Shown here piece by piece: positions 33,995 to 44,873 of a stretch of 64,000 nucleotides of DNA. The notes below the pieces were generated by a model. The model was not told the DNA's origin. It made no database searches and worked only from the letters and a program-made list of their open reading frames with translations. Source of the DNA: Nocardia sp. NRRL S-836 (GTDB taxonomy: Bacteria > Actinomycetota > Actinomycetes > Mycobacteriales > Pseudonocardiaceae); contig NZ_LGDY01000002.1 of assembly GCF_001279525.1 (NCBI RefSeq), positions 144,090-208,089 of the forward strand, in the 5' to 3' direction. A program made the translations under genes and the position numbers. Each line of letters begins with the position of its first letter. Position 1 is the first letter of the stretch.

Positions 33995-35676
33995 CAGAAC
34001 AGGAAGTACCGCTGGGCCATGGGGAGCTCCGCGACCGGCGCGGGTTCGACCAGCGCGCCGTCGACGTGCACGGCGAAGCTGTCCGGGTCGACCCGCACGT
34101 CCGGCATCGCGTCGTTGAGGACCATGTCCGCCTTGGACACCGACCGCGTGTTCGCGACCGGCAGGACCCGCCGCGCGTACCGGTCGCCGACGCCGGCCTC
34201 GACCGCTTCCGGCGCCACGAAGAAGACGCTCGACGCGGCACCGGCCGTGGCACCGAACATCGGCCGCGCCCACACCGGTTGCGGCGTCGGGATCGAGGCG
34301 TTCGCGTCGCCCATCGCACCCCACGCGATGAAGCCGCCCTTGAGCACCACCGACGGCCGCACGCCGAAGAACTTCGGCTCCCACAGCACGAGGTCGGCGA
34401 GCTTGCCGGTCTCGACCGAGCCGACCTCGTCGGCGATGCCGTGCGCGATGGCGGGGTTGATCGTGTACTTCGCGACATACCGCCGTGCGCGCAGGTTCGC
34501 GTCCAGCGTGTGGCGCGACGACATGACGTGCGCGGTCTGCCAGGTCCGGATGATCACCTCGCCGACGCGGCCCATGGCCTGCGAGTCGGACGAGATCATC
34601 GAGATCGCACCCAGGTCGTGCAACAGGTCCTCGGCCGCGATCGTGGTCGGGCGGATCCGCGACTCCGCGAACGCGAGGTCCTCGGGCACCGACGGGTTGA
34701 GGTGGTGGCAGACCATCAGCATGTCGAGGTGTTCTTCGAGCGTGTTGACGGTGTGCGGGCGGGTCGGGTTCGTCGACGACGGCAGCACGTTCGGCAGCGA
34801 GACGACCCGGATGATGTCCGGCGCGTGCCCGCCACCGGCGCCCTCGGAGTGGTAGGCGTTGATCGACCGGCCGCCGATGGCGTCCACAGTGGACTCCAGG
34901 AAGCCGGCCTCGTTCAACGTGTCCGTGTGGATCGCGACCTGGACACCGGACGCGTCCGCGACCCGCAGGCACGCGTCGATCGCGGCCGGGGTCGTGCCCC
35001 AGTCCTCGTGCAGCTTGAACCCGCCGGCGCCGCCCGCGAGCTGTTCGCGCAACGCCTCCTCGGAGACGGTGTTCCCCTTGCCCAGCAACAGGACGTTGAC
35101 CGGCAGGTGGTCCATCGACGTCAGCATCCGGTCGAGGTACCAGGCGCCGGGCGTGACCGTGGTGGCCTTCGTGCCCTCGGCCGGGCCGGTGCCGCCGCCG
35201 ACGAGCGTGGTGAGACCCGACGCCAGCGCCTCGTCGACGATCTGCGGGCAGATGAAGTGCACGTGGCAGTCGATGCCGCCGGCGGTGAGGATCTTCCCGT
35301 TGCCGGACAGGATCTCCGTCGACGGCCCGATGACGAGGTCGGGGTGGACACCGTCCATCGTGTCCGGGTTGCCCGCCTTGCCGATCGCGACGATCCGGCC
35401 GTCCCGCACGCCGACGTCGGCCTTGACCACGCCCCAGTGGTCGAGGACCACCGCACCGGTGATCACCAGGTCCGGCGCGCCCTCGGCACGGGTCGCGATC
35501 CCCTGCCCCATCGACTCGCGGACCACCTTGCCGCCGCCGAAGATCACCTCGTCACCGGAGCCGGCACCGCGCGAGCGGTCCTCGGTGACCTCGATGAACA
35601 GGTCGGTGTCGGCCAGCCGGATCCGGTCGCCGACGGTCGGGCCGAGCAGCTCGGCGTAGCGCTCGCGGTCGATCAT
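33994..35676 (-). CDS. ureC: Urease alpha subunit
   Basis: The 560-aa catalytic subunit hydrolyses urea to ammonia and carbamate at a dinickel centre. The ligands are visible: GGIDCHVHF (two His), the carbamylated Lys in [39 protein letters not shown] and the Asp in the C-terminal [19 protein letters not shown] segment. The flap carries [13 protein letters not shown] with the catalytic His and the mobile Cys. The N terminus [21 protein letters not shown] is typical. The ATG at 35676 overlaps the ureAB stop by 4 nt. Ammonia from urea can serve as nitrogen source or raise pH. Confidence 0.96.
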   Translation of the reverse strand: MIDRERYAELLGPTVGDRIRLADTDLFIEVTEDRSRGAGSGDEVIFGGGKVVRESMGQGIATRAEGAPDLVITGAVVLDHWGVVKADVGVRDGRIVAIGKAGNPDTMDGVHPDLVIGPSTEILSGNGKILTAGGIDCHVHFICPQIVDEALASGLTTLVGGGTGPAEGTKATTVTPGAWYLDRMLTSMDHLPVNVLLLGKGNTVSEEALREQLAGGAGGFKLHEDWGTTPAAIDACLRVADASGVQVAIHTDTLNEAGFLESTVDAIGGRSINAYHSEGAGGGHAPDIIRVVSLPNVLPSSTNPTRPHTVNTLEEHLDMLMVCHHLNPSVPEDLAFAESRIRPTTIAAEDLLHDLGAISMISSDSQAMGRVGEVIIRTWQTAHVMSSRHTLDANLRARRYVAKYTINPAIAHGIADEVGSVETGKLADLVLWEPKFFGVRPSVVLKGGFIAWGAMGDANASIPTPQPVWARPMFGATAGAASSVFFVAPEAVEAGVGDRYARRVLPVANTRSVSKADMVLNDAMPDVRVDPDSFAVHVDGALVEPAPVAELPMAQRYFLF

Positions 35677-36272
35677 CGCTGCAACCCCCTGACAATCCGC
35701 AGACCCGCCAGTGGAACGAGCACGACCTCGCGTTCGACGCCCGGCTCGAAGCGCGTCGCCGTGCCCGCGGCGATGTCGAGCCGGTAGCCGAACGCGGCCT
35801 CCCGGTCGAACTCCAGCCCGGTGTTCACCGACGCGAAGTGGAAGTGCGAGCCGACCTGGACGGGCCGGTCGGCGACGTTGACGACGGTCAGCGTGACCCG
35901 CGGCCGGCCGGGGTTGAGCTCGACGGGCTCGGAGCCCACGACCACCTCGCCCGGCACCGGACCGGCGGACGGCGCGATCGGGTGGTGCACGGTGACGAGC
36001 TTGGTGCCGTCCGGGAACGTCGCCTCCACCTGCACCGAGTCGATCATCTCCGGCACCCCGCGCATGACCTGCTCCGGCGCGAGCACCGTGCGGCCGCTCT
36101 CCATCAGCTCGCTGACCGTGCGGCCGTCCCGCGCGCCCTCCAGCACGTGGTCGGTGATCAACGCGACGGCCTCCGGGTAGTTGAGCACCACCCCGCGTTC
36201 GAGCCTGCGCCGTGCCACGTCGGCGGCGACGTGCACGAGGAGCTTGTCCCGTTCATGCGGCGTCAGATGCAC
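35673..36272 (-). CDS. ureAB: Fused urease gamma-beta subunit (UreAB)
   Basis: The 199-aa protein joins the two small urease subunits. Residues 1 to about 100 are the gamma subunit ([38 protein letters not shown], then [27 protein letters not shown]). Residues about 105-199 are the beta subunit ([26 protein letters not shown], then [40 protein letters not shown]). I use the GTG at 36272, which gives M-H-L-T-P; a GTG one codon upstream (36275) is too close to the GAGG. It is the first gene of the operon ureAB-C-F-G-D. Such fusions occur in some actinobacteria and in Helicobacter (UreA). The fusion fixes 1:1 stoichiometry. Confidence 0.93.
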   Translation of the reverse strand: MHLTPHERDKLLVHVAADVARRRLERGVVLNYPEAVALITDHVLEGARDGRTVSELMESGRTVLAPEQVMRGVPEMIDSVQVEATFPDGTKLVTVHHPIAPSAGPVPGEVVVGSEPVELNPGRPRVTLTVVNVADRPVQVGSHFHFASVNTGLEFDREAAFGYRLDIAAGTATRFEPGVEREVVLVPLAGLRIVRGLQR

Positions 36273-36327
36273 CACCTCGTTCTACCACCCGAAAGCCGCC
36301 TACCGCACTGTGGAAACACGCCCGAAA

Positions 36328-36340
36328 CATGTGCCACATG
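36328..36340. promoter_or_regulatory. Palindrome between urease and ABC operons
   Basis: CATGTG-C-CACATG is a perfect palindrome near the centre of the 198-nt divergent region, about 56 nt from the urease start and 131 nt from the ABC start. It could bind a regulator of the urease operon. Confidence 0.4.
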
Positions 36341-36470
36341 GGGAGCTTTCGTACGAACAGAAGCGGACGCGGACGCCCCGCGTGGCATCCGTGTCCACCG
36401 GACGGTTGACAGCCGGGGTCAGCGGTGCGGTCGTCCCGCGGAGAGGCTTGGGAAAAGCAGGATTCACCCC

Positions 36471-37295
36471 ATGAACGCGATTCGAGTGCGAGGCCTTCGG
36501 AAGGCCTACGGGGACCACCAGGCGGTGGCCGGGGTGGACCTCGACGTCGCCCGCGGTGAGGTGTTCGCGGTCCTCGGGCCGAACGGCGCCGGCAAGACGA
36601 CGACGGTGGAGATCCTGGAGGGCCACCGCGACCGGGACGCCGGTGAGGTGAGCGTGCTCGGCGCCGACCCGGCCAAGGCGGACCGGGTGTGGCGCTCGAA
36701 GCTCGGCATCGTCCTGCAGAGCGCCACCGACGCCGCGAACCTCACCGTCCACGAGGCCGTGCGGCACTACACGAGGTACTACGCCGATCCGCGTGACCCG
36801 GACGAGGTCATCGAGCTCGTCGGGCTCACCGAGAAGGCCAAGGCCCGCGCCGGCACGCTGTCCGGTGGCCAGCGCCGGCGGCTGGACGTGGCGCTGGGCA
36901 TCATCGGCCGGCCGGAGCTGGTGTTCCTGGACGAGCCGACCACCGGGTTCGACCCGGAGGCACGCCGCCAGTTCTGGGGCCTGGTCAAGCTGCTGGCCGC
37001 CGAGGGCACCACGATCCTGCTGACCACGCACTACCTCGACGAGGCCGAGGCGCTCGCCGACCGCGTGGCCGTGCTCGCCGGCGGCCGGGTCGTCGCGCAG
37101 GGCACGCCGCAGACGCTCGGCGGCCGCGCGCACGCCGACGCCACCGTGCGCTGGCTGTCCGACCGCGGCTACACCGAGATCCGCACCTCCGAGCCCACCA
37201 AGGCCATCGCCGAGCTGTCCCGCCACGGCGAGCTCGCCGAGCTCACCGTCACCCGTCCGTCGCTGGAAGACGTCTACCTGGAGCTGATCAAGTGA
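36471..37295 (+). CDS. ABC-2 transporter ATPase
   Basis: The 274-aa ATPase has Walker A GPNGAGKT (residues 36-43), a canonical LSGGQRRRLDVALG signature (about 129-142) and Walker B LVFLDEPTTGFDPEARR (about 149-165). The C-terminal extension ending SLEDVYLELIK is typical of drug-type ABC-2 exporters such as DrrA. The start is the ATG at 36471. Its stop overlaps the permease GTG by 4 nt. The substrate is unknown; partnership with a sensor kinase and response regulator immediately downstream suggests detection and export of an antibiotic or membrane-active compound, as in LiaRS/DrrAB-like modules (inference). Confidence 0.9.
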   Translation: MNAIRVRGLRKAYGDHQAVAGVDLDVARGEVFAVLGPNGAGKTTTVEILEGHRDRDAGEVSVLGADPAKADRVWRSKLGIVLQSATDAANLTVHEAVRHYTRYYADPRDPDEVIELVGLTEKAKARAGTLSGGQRRRLDVALGIIGRPELVFLDEPTTGFDPEARRQFWGLVKLLAAEGTTILLTTHYLDEAEALADRVAVLAGGRVVAQGTPQTLGGRAHADATVRWLSDRGYTEIRTSEPTKAIAELSRHGELAELTVTRPSLEDVYLELIK

Positions 37296-38092
37296 CCACC
37301 GCCGCCGCACTGCCGGGAACGCTGACGCTCGGTCTCGCGAGGGGTGCGATCGAGCTGCGCGAGTTCTTCCGGCAGAGGGAGAACCTCATCTTCACGGTGT
37401 CGCTGCCCGCGCTGCTGATGCTGCTGCTCGGCACCGTCTACGTGAAGGAGCCCGCCGCCGGGCAGATGTTCGCCGCCAGCATGATCGGCGCCGGCATCAT
37501 CTCGACCTCGTTCGTCGGGCTCGGCATGAGCGTCGTGGCCGACCGCGAGGACGGCACGCTCAAACGCCTGCGCGGCACGCCGATGCCGTTCACGTCCTAC
37601 TTCCTCGGCAAGATCATCCTGGTCTTCGTGTCGAGCCTGGTCGAGGCCGTGCTGCTGATCGCGGTGGCGGTGCTGCGGTTCGACGTGGAGCTGCCGGCGA
37701 GCCCGCAGAAGTGGCTGACGTTCGGCTGGGTGTTCGTGCTCGGCGTGGTGTCGTGCTCGCTGATCGGCGTGGCGCTGAGCTCGATCGCGAAGTCCACCCG
37801 CAGCGCGGCGGGCGTGCTGAACCTGCCGTACATCGTGCTGCAGTTCCTCAGCGGCGTCTTCATCATGCAGGCGGCGCTGCCGGAGTCGCTGCGCACGGTG
37901 GGCTCGTTCTTCCCGCTCAAGTGGGTGTGTCAGGGTTTCCGCTCGGTGTTCGCACTGGACGACGGCTACGCGGTCATGGAGGCGGCGGGATCATGGGAGC
38001 TGGGCAGGACCGCACTGGTGCTGGGGGCGTGGGCGGTCGTGGGCCTGGTGCTGGTCGGCCGGACCTTCAGGTGGAGCAACACCAGTCGCTGA
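37292..38092 (+). CDS. ABC-2 transporter permease
   Basis: The 266-aa permease has six predicted helices: ENLIFTVSLPALLMLLLGTVYV first, then MFAASMIGAGIISTSFVGLGMSVV, a long helix pair ILVFVSSLVEAVLLIAVAVLRF and FGWVFVLGVVSCSLIGVALS, the hydrophobic LNLPYIVLQFLSGVFIM, and a final helix near the C terminus. The LADREDGTLKRLRGTP-like segment before the middle helices is an ABC-2 signature. It is translationally coupled to the upstream ATPase, and its 3' end overlaps the sensor kinase gene by 22 nt. It would form a 2+2 exporter with the ATPase. The substrate is unknown. Confidence 0.9.
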   Translation: MTTAAALPGTLTLGLARGAIELREFFRQRENLIFTVSLPALLMLLLGTVYVKEPAAGQMFAASMIGAGIISTSFVGLGMSVVADREDGTLKRLRGTPMPFTSYFLGKIILVFVSSLVEAVLLIAVAVLRFDVELPASPQKWLTFGWVFVLGVVSCSLIGVALSSIAKSTRSAAGVLNLPYIVLQFLSGVFIMQAALPESLRTVGSFFPLKWVCQGFRSVFALDDGYAVMEAAGSWELGRTALVLGAWAVVGLVLVGRTFRWSNTSR

Positions 38093-39126
38093 TCACCTGG
38101 TACGTGCTCTTCGCGGTCACCCAGGTCACCGCGCTGGTGCTCATCCTGGTCGACAACAACACCCTCGCCGACCGCCTGTCGTCGGCGGGGTTGTTGGGCC
38201 TGAACGGCCTGTGGTTTGTGCTCTACGGCAGGAAGCTGGTGCGCCTGGGGAAGGACGACTGGCGCGGCTTCGTGTACGCGGCCGGCTCGCTCGCCACGTT
38301 CGCGCCGGCGGTCTGGTTCAGCGGCAACGCCACCTTCGCGCTGTTCGGCCTGGTCCCGCAGATCTACATGGTGCTGCCGCTCGCGCAGGCGTTCGTGCCG
38401 ATGGTGCTGTTCGTGTTCACCCCGCAGGTCCTGACGTGGGCGGCGGGCGCCGTGCCCGCCCTGCAGTGGCCGGCCGCGCTGCTGATCGCCGCTTTCTCGC
38501 AGGCCTTCGGGTGGGCGATCAGCCAGATCGCCCGGCAGAACCAGCAGCGCGGCGAGCTGCTGCAACGCATCGAGGCGCTGACGATCGAGGCCGAGCGGGC
38601 CCGGTGGTCGGCGGAGATCCACGACACGCTCGCGCAGGGCTTCACGTCGATCATCACGCTGTTGCAGGGCGCCGAGCCGAACGTGGAGCTGGCGCTGCGG
38701 ACCGCGCGGGAGAACCTCCGCGAGGCACGCGCCCTGGTGGCGTCGAACGCACCGTCGCCTCTGGACGGTTCATCGCTGGAGGAAGCGTTGCGGCGGCTGG
38801 TGTCCGGCCTGACCCTGCCGTCGTCGTTCCGGGTGATCGGCGACCCGGTGGGACTGCCGACGTCGGTGGAGGTCGTGCTGCTGCGGACGGTCCAGGAGGC
38901 GCTGACGAACGTGCTGCGGCACTCCGGAGCGTCCCGTGTGGACGTGGTGATGCGGTTCGACGCCGACGGCGTGTCGCTGGAGGTGCGCGACGACGGCCGC
39001 GGCTTCGGCGACGCCCCGGAGGGCTTCGGCCTGCGGGGCATGCGGGCGCGGCTGGAACAGGTGGGTGGGACGCTCTCCCTGTCCTCGGACGAGGGCGCGT
39101 CCGTGCTGGTGGAGGTGCCGTTGTGA
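38071..39126 (+). CDS. NarL-type sensor histidine kinase
   Basis: The 351-aa kinase starts at the GTG at 38071, inside the permease gene. It has about five transmembrane helices (residues about 8-150) and no large extracellular domain, so it probably senses stress within the membrane. The dimerisation/phosphoacceptor box is ERARWSAEIHDTLAQGFTSII, with His at about 184 (HisKA_3 class). The ATPase box ends with DDGRGFG and GLRGMRARLEQVGG. The stop overlaps the response regulator GTG (GTGA). The intramembrane-sensing type and the adjacent ABC-2 exporter resemble LiaRS-like systems that respond to cell-envelope damage (inference). Confidence 0.9.
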   Translation: MEQHQSLITWYVLFAVTQVTALVLILVDNNTLADRLSSAGLLGLNGLWFVLYGRKLVRLGKDDWRGFVYAAGSLATFAPAVWFSGNATFALFGLVPQIYMVLPLAQAFVPMVLFVFTPQVLTWAAGAVPALQWPAALLIAAFSQAFGWAISQIARQNQQRGELLQRIEALTIEAERARWSAEIHDTLAQGFTSIITLLQGAEPNVELALRTARENLREARALVASNAPSPLDGSSLEEALRRLVSGLTLPSSFRVIGDPVGLPTSVEVVLLRTVQEALTNVLRHSGASRVDVVMRFDADGVSLEVRDDGRGFGDAPEGFGLRGMRARLEQVGGTLSLSSDEGASVLVEVPL

Positions 39127-39725
39127 TCAGGGTTCTGCTGGTGGACGACCACCCGGTGGTGCGACAGGGGCTGCGCGGCATGCTCGTGGCCGCGGACCTG
39201 GAGGTCGTCGGCGAGGCCGGCTCGGGCTTCGAGGCGATCTCCGAGGCCGCCCGGCTGCGGCCCGACGTCGTGCTGATGGACCTGCGCATGCCCGAGATGG
39301 ACGGCGTGGCGGCAACGGCGAAGATCGCCGGCACGGGCCCGCGGGTGCTGGTGCTGACGACCTACGAGACGGACTCGGACATCCTGCGCGCCGTCGAGGC
39401 CGGCGCGTCGGGCTACCTGCTGAAGGACTCGACCACCGAGGACCTGATCGCCGCCATCCGGGCGGCGGCGCGCGGGGAGACCGTGCTGGCGCCGTCGATG
39501 GTCGCGAAGGTCGTCGGCCAGGTGCGCACGCCACCGCTGTCGGCACGGGAGGCGGAGGTGCTGCGGCTGGTCGCCAAGGGCATGTCGAACGCCGAGATCG
39601 GGCGGGCGCTGTTCATCTCGGAGGCGACGGTGAAGACGCACCTGCTGCGGGTGTTCAACAAGCTCGGGGTGTCCGATCGGACGGCGGCGGTCACCACGGC
39701 GATGGAGCGGGGGATGCTGCGGTGA
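39123..39725 (+). CDS. NarL/FixJ-family response regulator
   Basis: The 200-aa regulator has a receiver domain with the phosphoacceptor D53 (VVLMDLRMPEMDG), acidic residues VDDH (8-9) and the conserved Lys in GYLLKDST (about residue 101). The C-terminal LuxR-type helix-turn-helix is LSAREAEVLRLVAKGMSNAEIGRALFISEATVKTHLLRVFNKLGV (about residues 140-184). The GTG start overlaps the kinase stop by 4 nt, so the pair is co-translated and is the natural partner of the upstream kinase. It probably controls the same four-gene operon. I see no clear direct repeats in the divergent promoter that would confirm this. Confidence 0.93.
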   Translation: MIRVLLVDDHPVVRQGLRGMLVAADLEVVGEAGSGFEAISEAARLRPDVVLMDLRMPEMDGVAATAKIAGTGPRVLVLTTYETDSDILRAVEAGASGYLLKDSTTEDLIAAIRAAARGETVLAPSMVAKVVGQVRTPPLSAREAEVLRLVAKGMSNAEIGRALFISEATVKTHLLRVFNKLGVSDRTAAVTTAMERGMLR

Positions 39726-39792
39726 CGCGCTGAGCAGGCCGCGTTGCGGCACCCCGGTGAAACAGGCGGCCGTTCGAGTGTCGGCGGTCGGC

Positions 39793-39821
39793 GAACTGAA
39801 AAAGGCGGCAACAATCAGTTC
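39793..39821 (+). promoter_or_regulatory. 7-bp inverted repeat before 223-aa gene
   Basis: GAACTGA (39793-39799) and TCAGTTC (39815-39821) are exact inverse copies separated by 15 nt, 57-85 nt upstream of the next gene. This AT-richer stretch (AACAATCAG) is a plausible promoter/operator. Confidence 0.35.
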
Positions 39822-39877
39822 AGTCGACTCTCACGGGCAGTCATCGGCGCTGTTCGCAACATCAGTCGGGGGGACAG

Positions 39878-40549
39878 GTGCTGCGGAGGTGGGACAGGGA
39901 CGCCGAGCAACGTGAGCTGGAAATGCTCAGACAGCTCGTCTCGCGCTATTGCAACCACATCGACCGGGCCAGGCCCGCGTTCCAGGTCTGCGACTGGAAC
40001 GAGGTCGTGGAGATCGACCGGCGCGGCGACGCCCGCGACCAGGTGCAGGTCAGGCTGCGGGTGCTGCAGCCTGACCTGCTGTTCGCCCGGTTCCGCTTCG
40101 CCTGCAACTGGGCACAGCCGGCCCGGCTGCGGGAGCAGGTCGAGCTGACTGTGCGCAATCAGCTGAACGACGGTTCACAGGGCATAAAACTGCCCACCAC
40201 GTCCAATTGGGTCAAAGAATCCTCAATGGACGCCGTGGTGCACTTCCCCGCTCCGCAGAAGGAGAACACCGAGATCTCGTTCACGATCGAGCTGAACTGG
40301 CCGCGGCGGTTCAAACCACTGCTGGACCGGGCACCGGACACGTTGTCCGTCTACTTCAAACGGCCCACCGGTCACGTGATTTCCAAGATCGTCCTGCCAC
40401 CCGACACCGATGCGTTCGTCGAACCGGTCGGTGACCCGAAGCTGGTCGAGGTGCGCACGGGCGAGGAGGACGGCAGGAGGACGGCGACGTTCGAGTCGTT
40501 CACCCTGCCGGCACACCAGGCTGCCGGGGTGTGGCTGGAGCTGAAGTAG
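39878..40549 (+). CDS. Hypothetical protein (223 aa)
   Basis: The GTG at 39878 is preceded by a GGGGGG stretch 5 nt upstream. The 223-aa product has a helical, Arg-rich start (MLRRWDRDAEQRELEMLRQLVSRYC) and then looks beta-rich, with alternating polar and hydrophobic strands (VQVRLRVLQPDLLFARFRFAC, SFTIELNWPRRFKPLLDRA, TLSVYFKRPTGHVISKIVLPP). It has two cysteines and no membrane segment. The second half resembles an immunoglobulin-like or C2-like sandwich in rhythm, but I recognise no family. It stands alone between the regulator gene and serC, with its own inverted repeat upstream. The function is unknown. Confidence 0.6.
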   Translation: MLRRWDRDAEQRELEMLRQLVSRYCNHIDRARPAFQVCDWNEVVEIDRRGDARDQVQVRLRVLQPDLLFARFRFACNWAQPARLREQVELTVRNQLNDGSQGIKLPTTSNWVKESSMDAVVHFPAPQKENTEISFTIELNWPRRFKPLLDRAPDTLSVYFKRPTGHVISKIVLPPDTDAFVEPVGDPKLVEVRTGEEDGRRTATFESFTLPAHQAAGVWLELK

Positions 40550-40641
40550 CGGTCAGTCCTCGTCCTCGTCGTCCCAGGTACCGCCCTGACCACCCTGAAC
40601 AGCACACGCACGCAACACTGAGCGTTCCTCCGCAGCCTTGG

Positions 40642-40658
40642 GTTGACAAACTGTCAAC
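40642..40658 (+). promoter_or_regulatory. Palindrome upstream of serC
   Basis: GTTGACA-AAC-TGTCAAC is a perfect 7-bp inverted repeat about 178 nt before the serC start. The arm contains TTGACA, a perfect -35 hexamer. A nearby TTGATCAA palindrome lies at 40682-40689. It is either a repressor site over the serC promoter or part of a longer leader. Confidence 0.5.
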
Positions 40659-40724
40659 TGTGATTGCGGATGATGTACAGCTTGATCAACTCCATGTCAA
40701 ACTCGCTCCACCGTCCGGAAGTGA

Positions 40725-41963
<1,239 letters not shown>

Positions 41964-41972
41964 CCTGAACGG

Positions 41973-42014
41973 GGTGAAGGGGAGTCCTCCCAGCCGGGAG
42001 GGCTCCCCTTCACC
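41973..42014 (+). terminator. Long hairpin after serC
   Basis: A 19-bp stem with one wobble (41973-41991 with 41996-42014) around the tetraloop AGCC starts 9 nt past the serC stop. There is no long T-run. It separates serC from the convergent permease gene. Confidence 0.8.
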
Positions 42015-42034
42015 GTTCCCCACAGGCACACCCC

Positions 42035-43180
42035 TCAGGCGAGTGCCTCCGTCGGTGACTGCCGGGCCGCCCGCACCGCCGGGTAGAGCCCGGAGATCGC
42101 GCCGATCAGCACGGCCGCGCCCACTCCCCCGAGCAGCGCGGGCCACGGCAGCGCCGCCGGCCACCGCTGGCTGATCGAGTAGCCGGCCGTGACCGCGATG
42201 CCGACGACCACCCCGACCAGGCCGCCGAGACCGGACAGCAGCACCGACTCGGTGAGGAACTGCCGGCGGATCTGCCTGCGGGTCGCCCCGAGCGCCCGCC
42301 GCAGACCGATCTCCCTGCGCCGTTCCAGCACCGAGATCACCATCGTGTTGGCCACGCCGACGCCGCCGACCAGCAGCGCGACCCCGCCCAGCCCGAGGAA
42401 CAGCGCGTTGTAGGAGCTCTCGGCGAGCTTCTGCGCCGCGAGCGCCTCCGAGGGCCGCGACACCTTGACCTCGCCTGCCTGCCGCGGGTTCAGCGTCGGG
42501 CCGAGCAGCCTGCGGACGTTCTCCACCTGCTTCTCGTCCGTGCGCACGTAGACGGTGCCGGCGTGGCCGTCGAACCCGAACGCCTCCTTGGCGGCGTCCC
42601 AGCCGACGAGCGCGGACCGGTCGATCTCCGGTGAGAGCGGCAGCGGCCCGAGGATGCCGACGACGGTGAACCACTGCCCGTCGATCCACAGCTGCGCGCC
42701 CGCCTTCTCGATGCCCAGCCGGGAGGCGGCGGTGCCCCCGAGCACCACCGACTTCTCCCCCGCCGTCAGCCAGCGCCCGGCACGCACGTCGGCGTGCAGC
42801 ACCTCCGCCAGGTCCTGCTCGGCCGCCAGCACCTGCAACCCGAGCGTGTCGCCGGCCGGCACGAGGTCGGACCTGCGGACGCTCGCGGAGATGTTCCCGG
42901 TGGCGCTGGCACCCGTCACCGCGCTGATCCGCCTGGCCATCGGCACCGCGGTCTCCGGCAGCTTCGCGTCCTGGCCGAAGAAGTCCTGACCCGGTGCCGC
43001 GGTCAGCAGGTTCGTGCCGAGCGTGGCCATCTTCGCCTTCAACGCCGCCGCGCTGGAGGACGGGATCCCGATCACCGCGACGACGGCGGCGATGCCGATC
43101 GCGATGCCCAGCGCGGACAGCACGGCACGGACCGGGCGGGTCCGCATGCCGAAGAAACCCAGGCGCAGCAGGTCGATCAC
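42035..43180 (-). CDS. MacB-type ABC transporter permease
   Basis: The 381-aa protein has an N-terminal helix ([22 protein letters not shown], about residues 18-39), a large extracytoplasmic MacB_PCD domain (about 40-250) and three C-terminal helices of the FtsX type (residues about 255-370: [35 protein letters not shown], with the [11 protein letters not shown] coupling motif). It is the permease of a four-gene export operon. The GTG at 43180 overlaps the ATPase stop by 4 nt; a longer frame upstream is an overlap artefact. Such mechanotransmission permeases couple ATP hydrolysis to extracytoplasmic work, often with peptides. Confidence 0.9.
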   Translation of the reverse strand: MIDLLRLGFFGMRTRPVRAVLSALGIAIGIAAVVAVIGIPSSSAAALKAKMATLGTNLLTAAPGQDFFGQDAKLPETAVPMARRISAVTGASATGNISASVRRSDLVPAGDTLGLQVLAAEQDLAEVLHADVRAGRWLTAGEKSVVLGGTAASRLGIEKAGAQLWIDGQWFTVVGILGPLPLSPEIDRSALVGWDAAKEAFGFDGHAGTVYVRTDEKQVENVRRLLGPTLNPRQAGEVKVSRPSEALAAQKLAESSYNALFLGLGGVALLVGGVGVANTMVISVLERRREIGLRRALGATRRQIRRQFLTESVLLSGLGGLVGVVVGIAVTAGYSISQRWPAALPWPALLGGVGAAVLIGAISGLYPAVRAARQSPTEALA

Positions 43181-43827
43181 ACGATCACCCCGTCGCGGAC
43201 CTCGACGCGGCGCGGTGCCCACGCCGCGATGTCCCGGTCGTGCGTGATGAGCACGATCGTGGTGCCGTCGGCGTTGAGCTTCTCCAGCAGCTCCAGCACA
43301 CCGGCGCCGTTGCGCGTGTCCAGGTTCCCGGTCGGCTCGTCGGCCAGCAGGATCCCCGGCGTGTTCACCACGGCCCGCGCGATCGCGACCCGCTGGCGTT
43401 CACCGCCGGACAGCTCGTGCGGTTTGTGCAGCGCGCGGTGGATCAGGCCGACCCGGTCCAGTGCGGACATGGCCATGGCCCGCCGCTTCGACCGCGGCAC
43501 CCCCGCGTACACCAGTCCGGCGGCCACGTTCTCGATGGCGGACAGGCCGTCGGTGAGGAAGAACTGCTGGAACACGAACCCGATCGTGCGGGCCCGCAGC
43601 GCCGACAAAGCGTTGTCGGACAAGGAGGACACGTCGTGGCCGTCGATCCGGACGGTGCCGGTGGTGGGTTTGTCGAGCGTGCCCATCAGGTGCAGCAGCG
43701 TCGACTTGCCGGAACCGGACGGTCCGACGATCGCGAGCAGCTCGCCGCTCCCGACGGTCAGCGAGACGTCGCGCAGGGCCTGCACACCGCCGGGGTAGGT
43801 GCGGCTCGCGTGGTCGACGGTGATCAC
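43177..43827 (-). CDS. MacB/LolD-type ABC transporter ATPase
   Basis: The 216-aa ATPase has Walker [10 protein letters not shown] (residues 35-43), signature [19 protein letters not shown] (about 138-156) and Walker [17 protein letters not shown] (about 158-173). The [15 protein letters not shown] and ADEPTGNLD motifs are diagnostic of the MacB/LolD/FtsE class. The GTG at 43827 overlaps the stop of the adaptor gene by 4 nt, and its own stop overlaps the permease start. It powers the permease encoded immediately downstream. The length is normal for the class. Confidence 0.92.
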   Translation of the reverse strand: MITVDHASRTYPGGVQALRDVSLTVGSGELLAIVGPSGSGKSTLLHLMGTLDKPTTGTVRIDGHDVSSLSDNALSALRARTIGFVFQQFFLTDGLSAIENVAAGLVYAGVPRSKRRAMAMSALDRVGLIHRALHKPHELSGGERQRVAIARAVVNTPGILLADEPTGNLDTRNGAGVLELLEKLNADGTTIVLITHDRDIAAWAPRRVEVRDGVIV

Positions 43828-44873
43828 TCCGTGGTCACCACCCTTGTGCCCTCGCTCAGGCCCTCGCCCTGCACCTCGACCTGGCCCTTGGCGAAGATGC
43901 CGAGGGTGACCGGGATGGTCCTGCCGTCCTCGGTCCGCAGGCCGTAGCCGCCCTCGTTGCGCGCGAGCAGCGCGCCGATCGGGACCGCGAGCACGTTCTT
44001 CCTGGTGGCGACGGTGAACAGCGCGGTGACGTTGGCGGTGTCGAGGCCCTCCGCGGCCTTGGGGTCGTCGACCGAGATCGTCAGGACGATCTTCGACTTC
44101 TGGTCCGCCCCGGCGCCGGGGGTGCGGGTGACGCCGGTGATCGTGCCGGTCGTGGGCTTGCCGCCGACGATCGACAGCTCGACCTTCTCACCCTGCTTGG
44201 CCAGGCGTTGCTTGGACTGGTCCAGCTCGACGGTGACCGCGCGCCCGGTGCCGGTGACCTTCATCAGGTCGCCGCCGGCGGGCGCGCCGAGCTGGGTGGT
44301 CAGCGCCGCCACGCGGATGGCACCGGGTTGCACGACGACGTCGCCGGCGCCGAGCTTCCCGGTCTGCTCCAGGCCGTTGGCCTTCTGCCACCTCTTCAGC
44401 GCCGTGGCCGTGTAGTAGGTGAACTTCTCGTCGGGTGCGCCGAAGTCCCGGTACCCGAGGGCGGCCAGGTTCTCCTCCACCACCTTGACGTCGGGGCCGT
44501 CCGGCATGCCCTGTTCGAGGTCGCGGTAGAGCGGCAGCGACCCGTAGAACAACGGCATCGGCTTGGCGTCCGCCCAGAACACCGGCTTGCCCTGCTCGAT
44601 GACGGCACCCTGGTCCGGCAGACCGGTGACCGTGCCGCTTTTCCGGCTCGCCAGACCACGCTCCGTCCCGAAGCCCAGCAGGCCGTTGACCGACTGCTGG
44701 TCGGCGAGGTCGGTGCGCGTGACGGCCGTGGTCTTCGCGGGGTCGTTGCGCAGCGGTTCGGCGTTGGCCTGGTCGGCGGCGACCCTCGTGAGCACGACGA
44801 CGGAGCCGGTGCCGAGGATCACCGCCGCGACGAGCGCGGCGATGAGAACCTTCCTGTTGACGCTGCGCCTCAT
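43824..44873 (-). CDS. Peptidoglycan-binding-domain efflux adaptor
   Basis: The 349-aa protein has an uncleaved N-terminal anchor ([20 protein letters not shown], about residues 9-28), so it faces outward. A periplasmic-adaptor-like beta-barrel/lipoyl arrangement surrounds a PG_binding_1 motif at about residues 125-170 ([38 protein letters not shown]). The C-terminal part contains [24 protein letters not shown], as in MacA/HlyD-type adaptors. In Gram-positives such proteins assist MacB-type exporters and may touch the cell wall. The ATG at 44873 overlaps the lipoprotein stop by 4 nt. The operon order lipoprotein, adaptor, ATPase, permease recurs in actinobacteria beside two-component systems (recalled). 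Confidence 0.85.
   Translation of the reverse strand: MRRSVNRKVLIAALVAAVILGTGSVVVLTRVAADQANAEPLRNDPAKTTAVTRTDLADQQSVNGLLGFGTERGLASRKSGTVTGLPDQGAVIEQGKPVFWADAKPMPLFYGSLPLYRDLEQGMPDGPDVKVVEENLAALGYRDFGAPDEKFTYYTATALKRWQKANGLEQTGKLGAGDVVVQPGAIRVAALTTQLGAPAGGDLMKVTGTGRAVTVELDQSKQRLAKQGEKVELSIVGGKPTTGTITGVTRTPGAGADQKSKIVLTISVDDPKAAEGLDTANVTALFTVATRKNVLAVPIGALLARNEGGYGLRTEDGRTIPVTLGIFAKGQVEVQGEGLSEGTRVVTTE

Noticed and set aside
33664..35787. Plus-strand frame of about 700 codons opposite ureF/ureC
   Set aside because: A shadow frame with no recognisable product.
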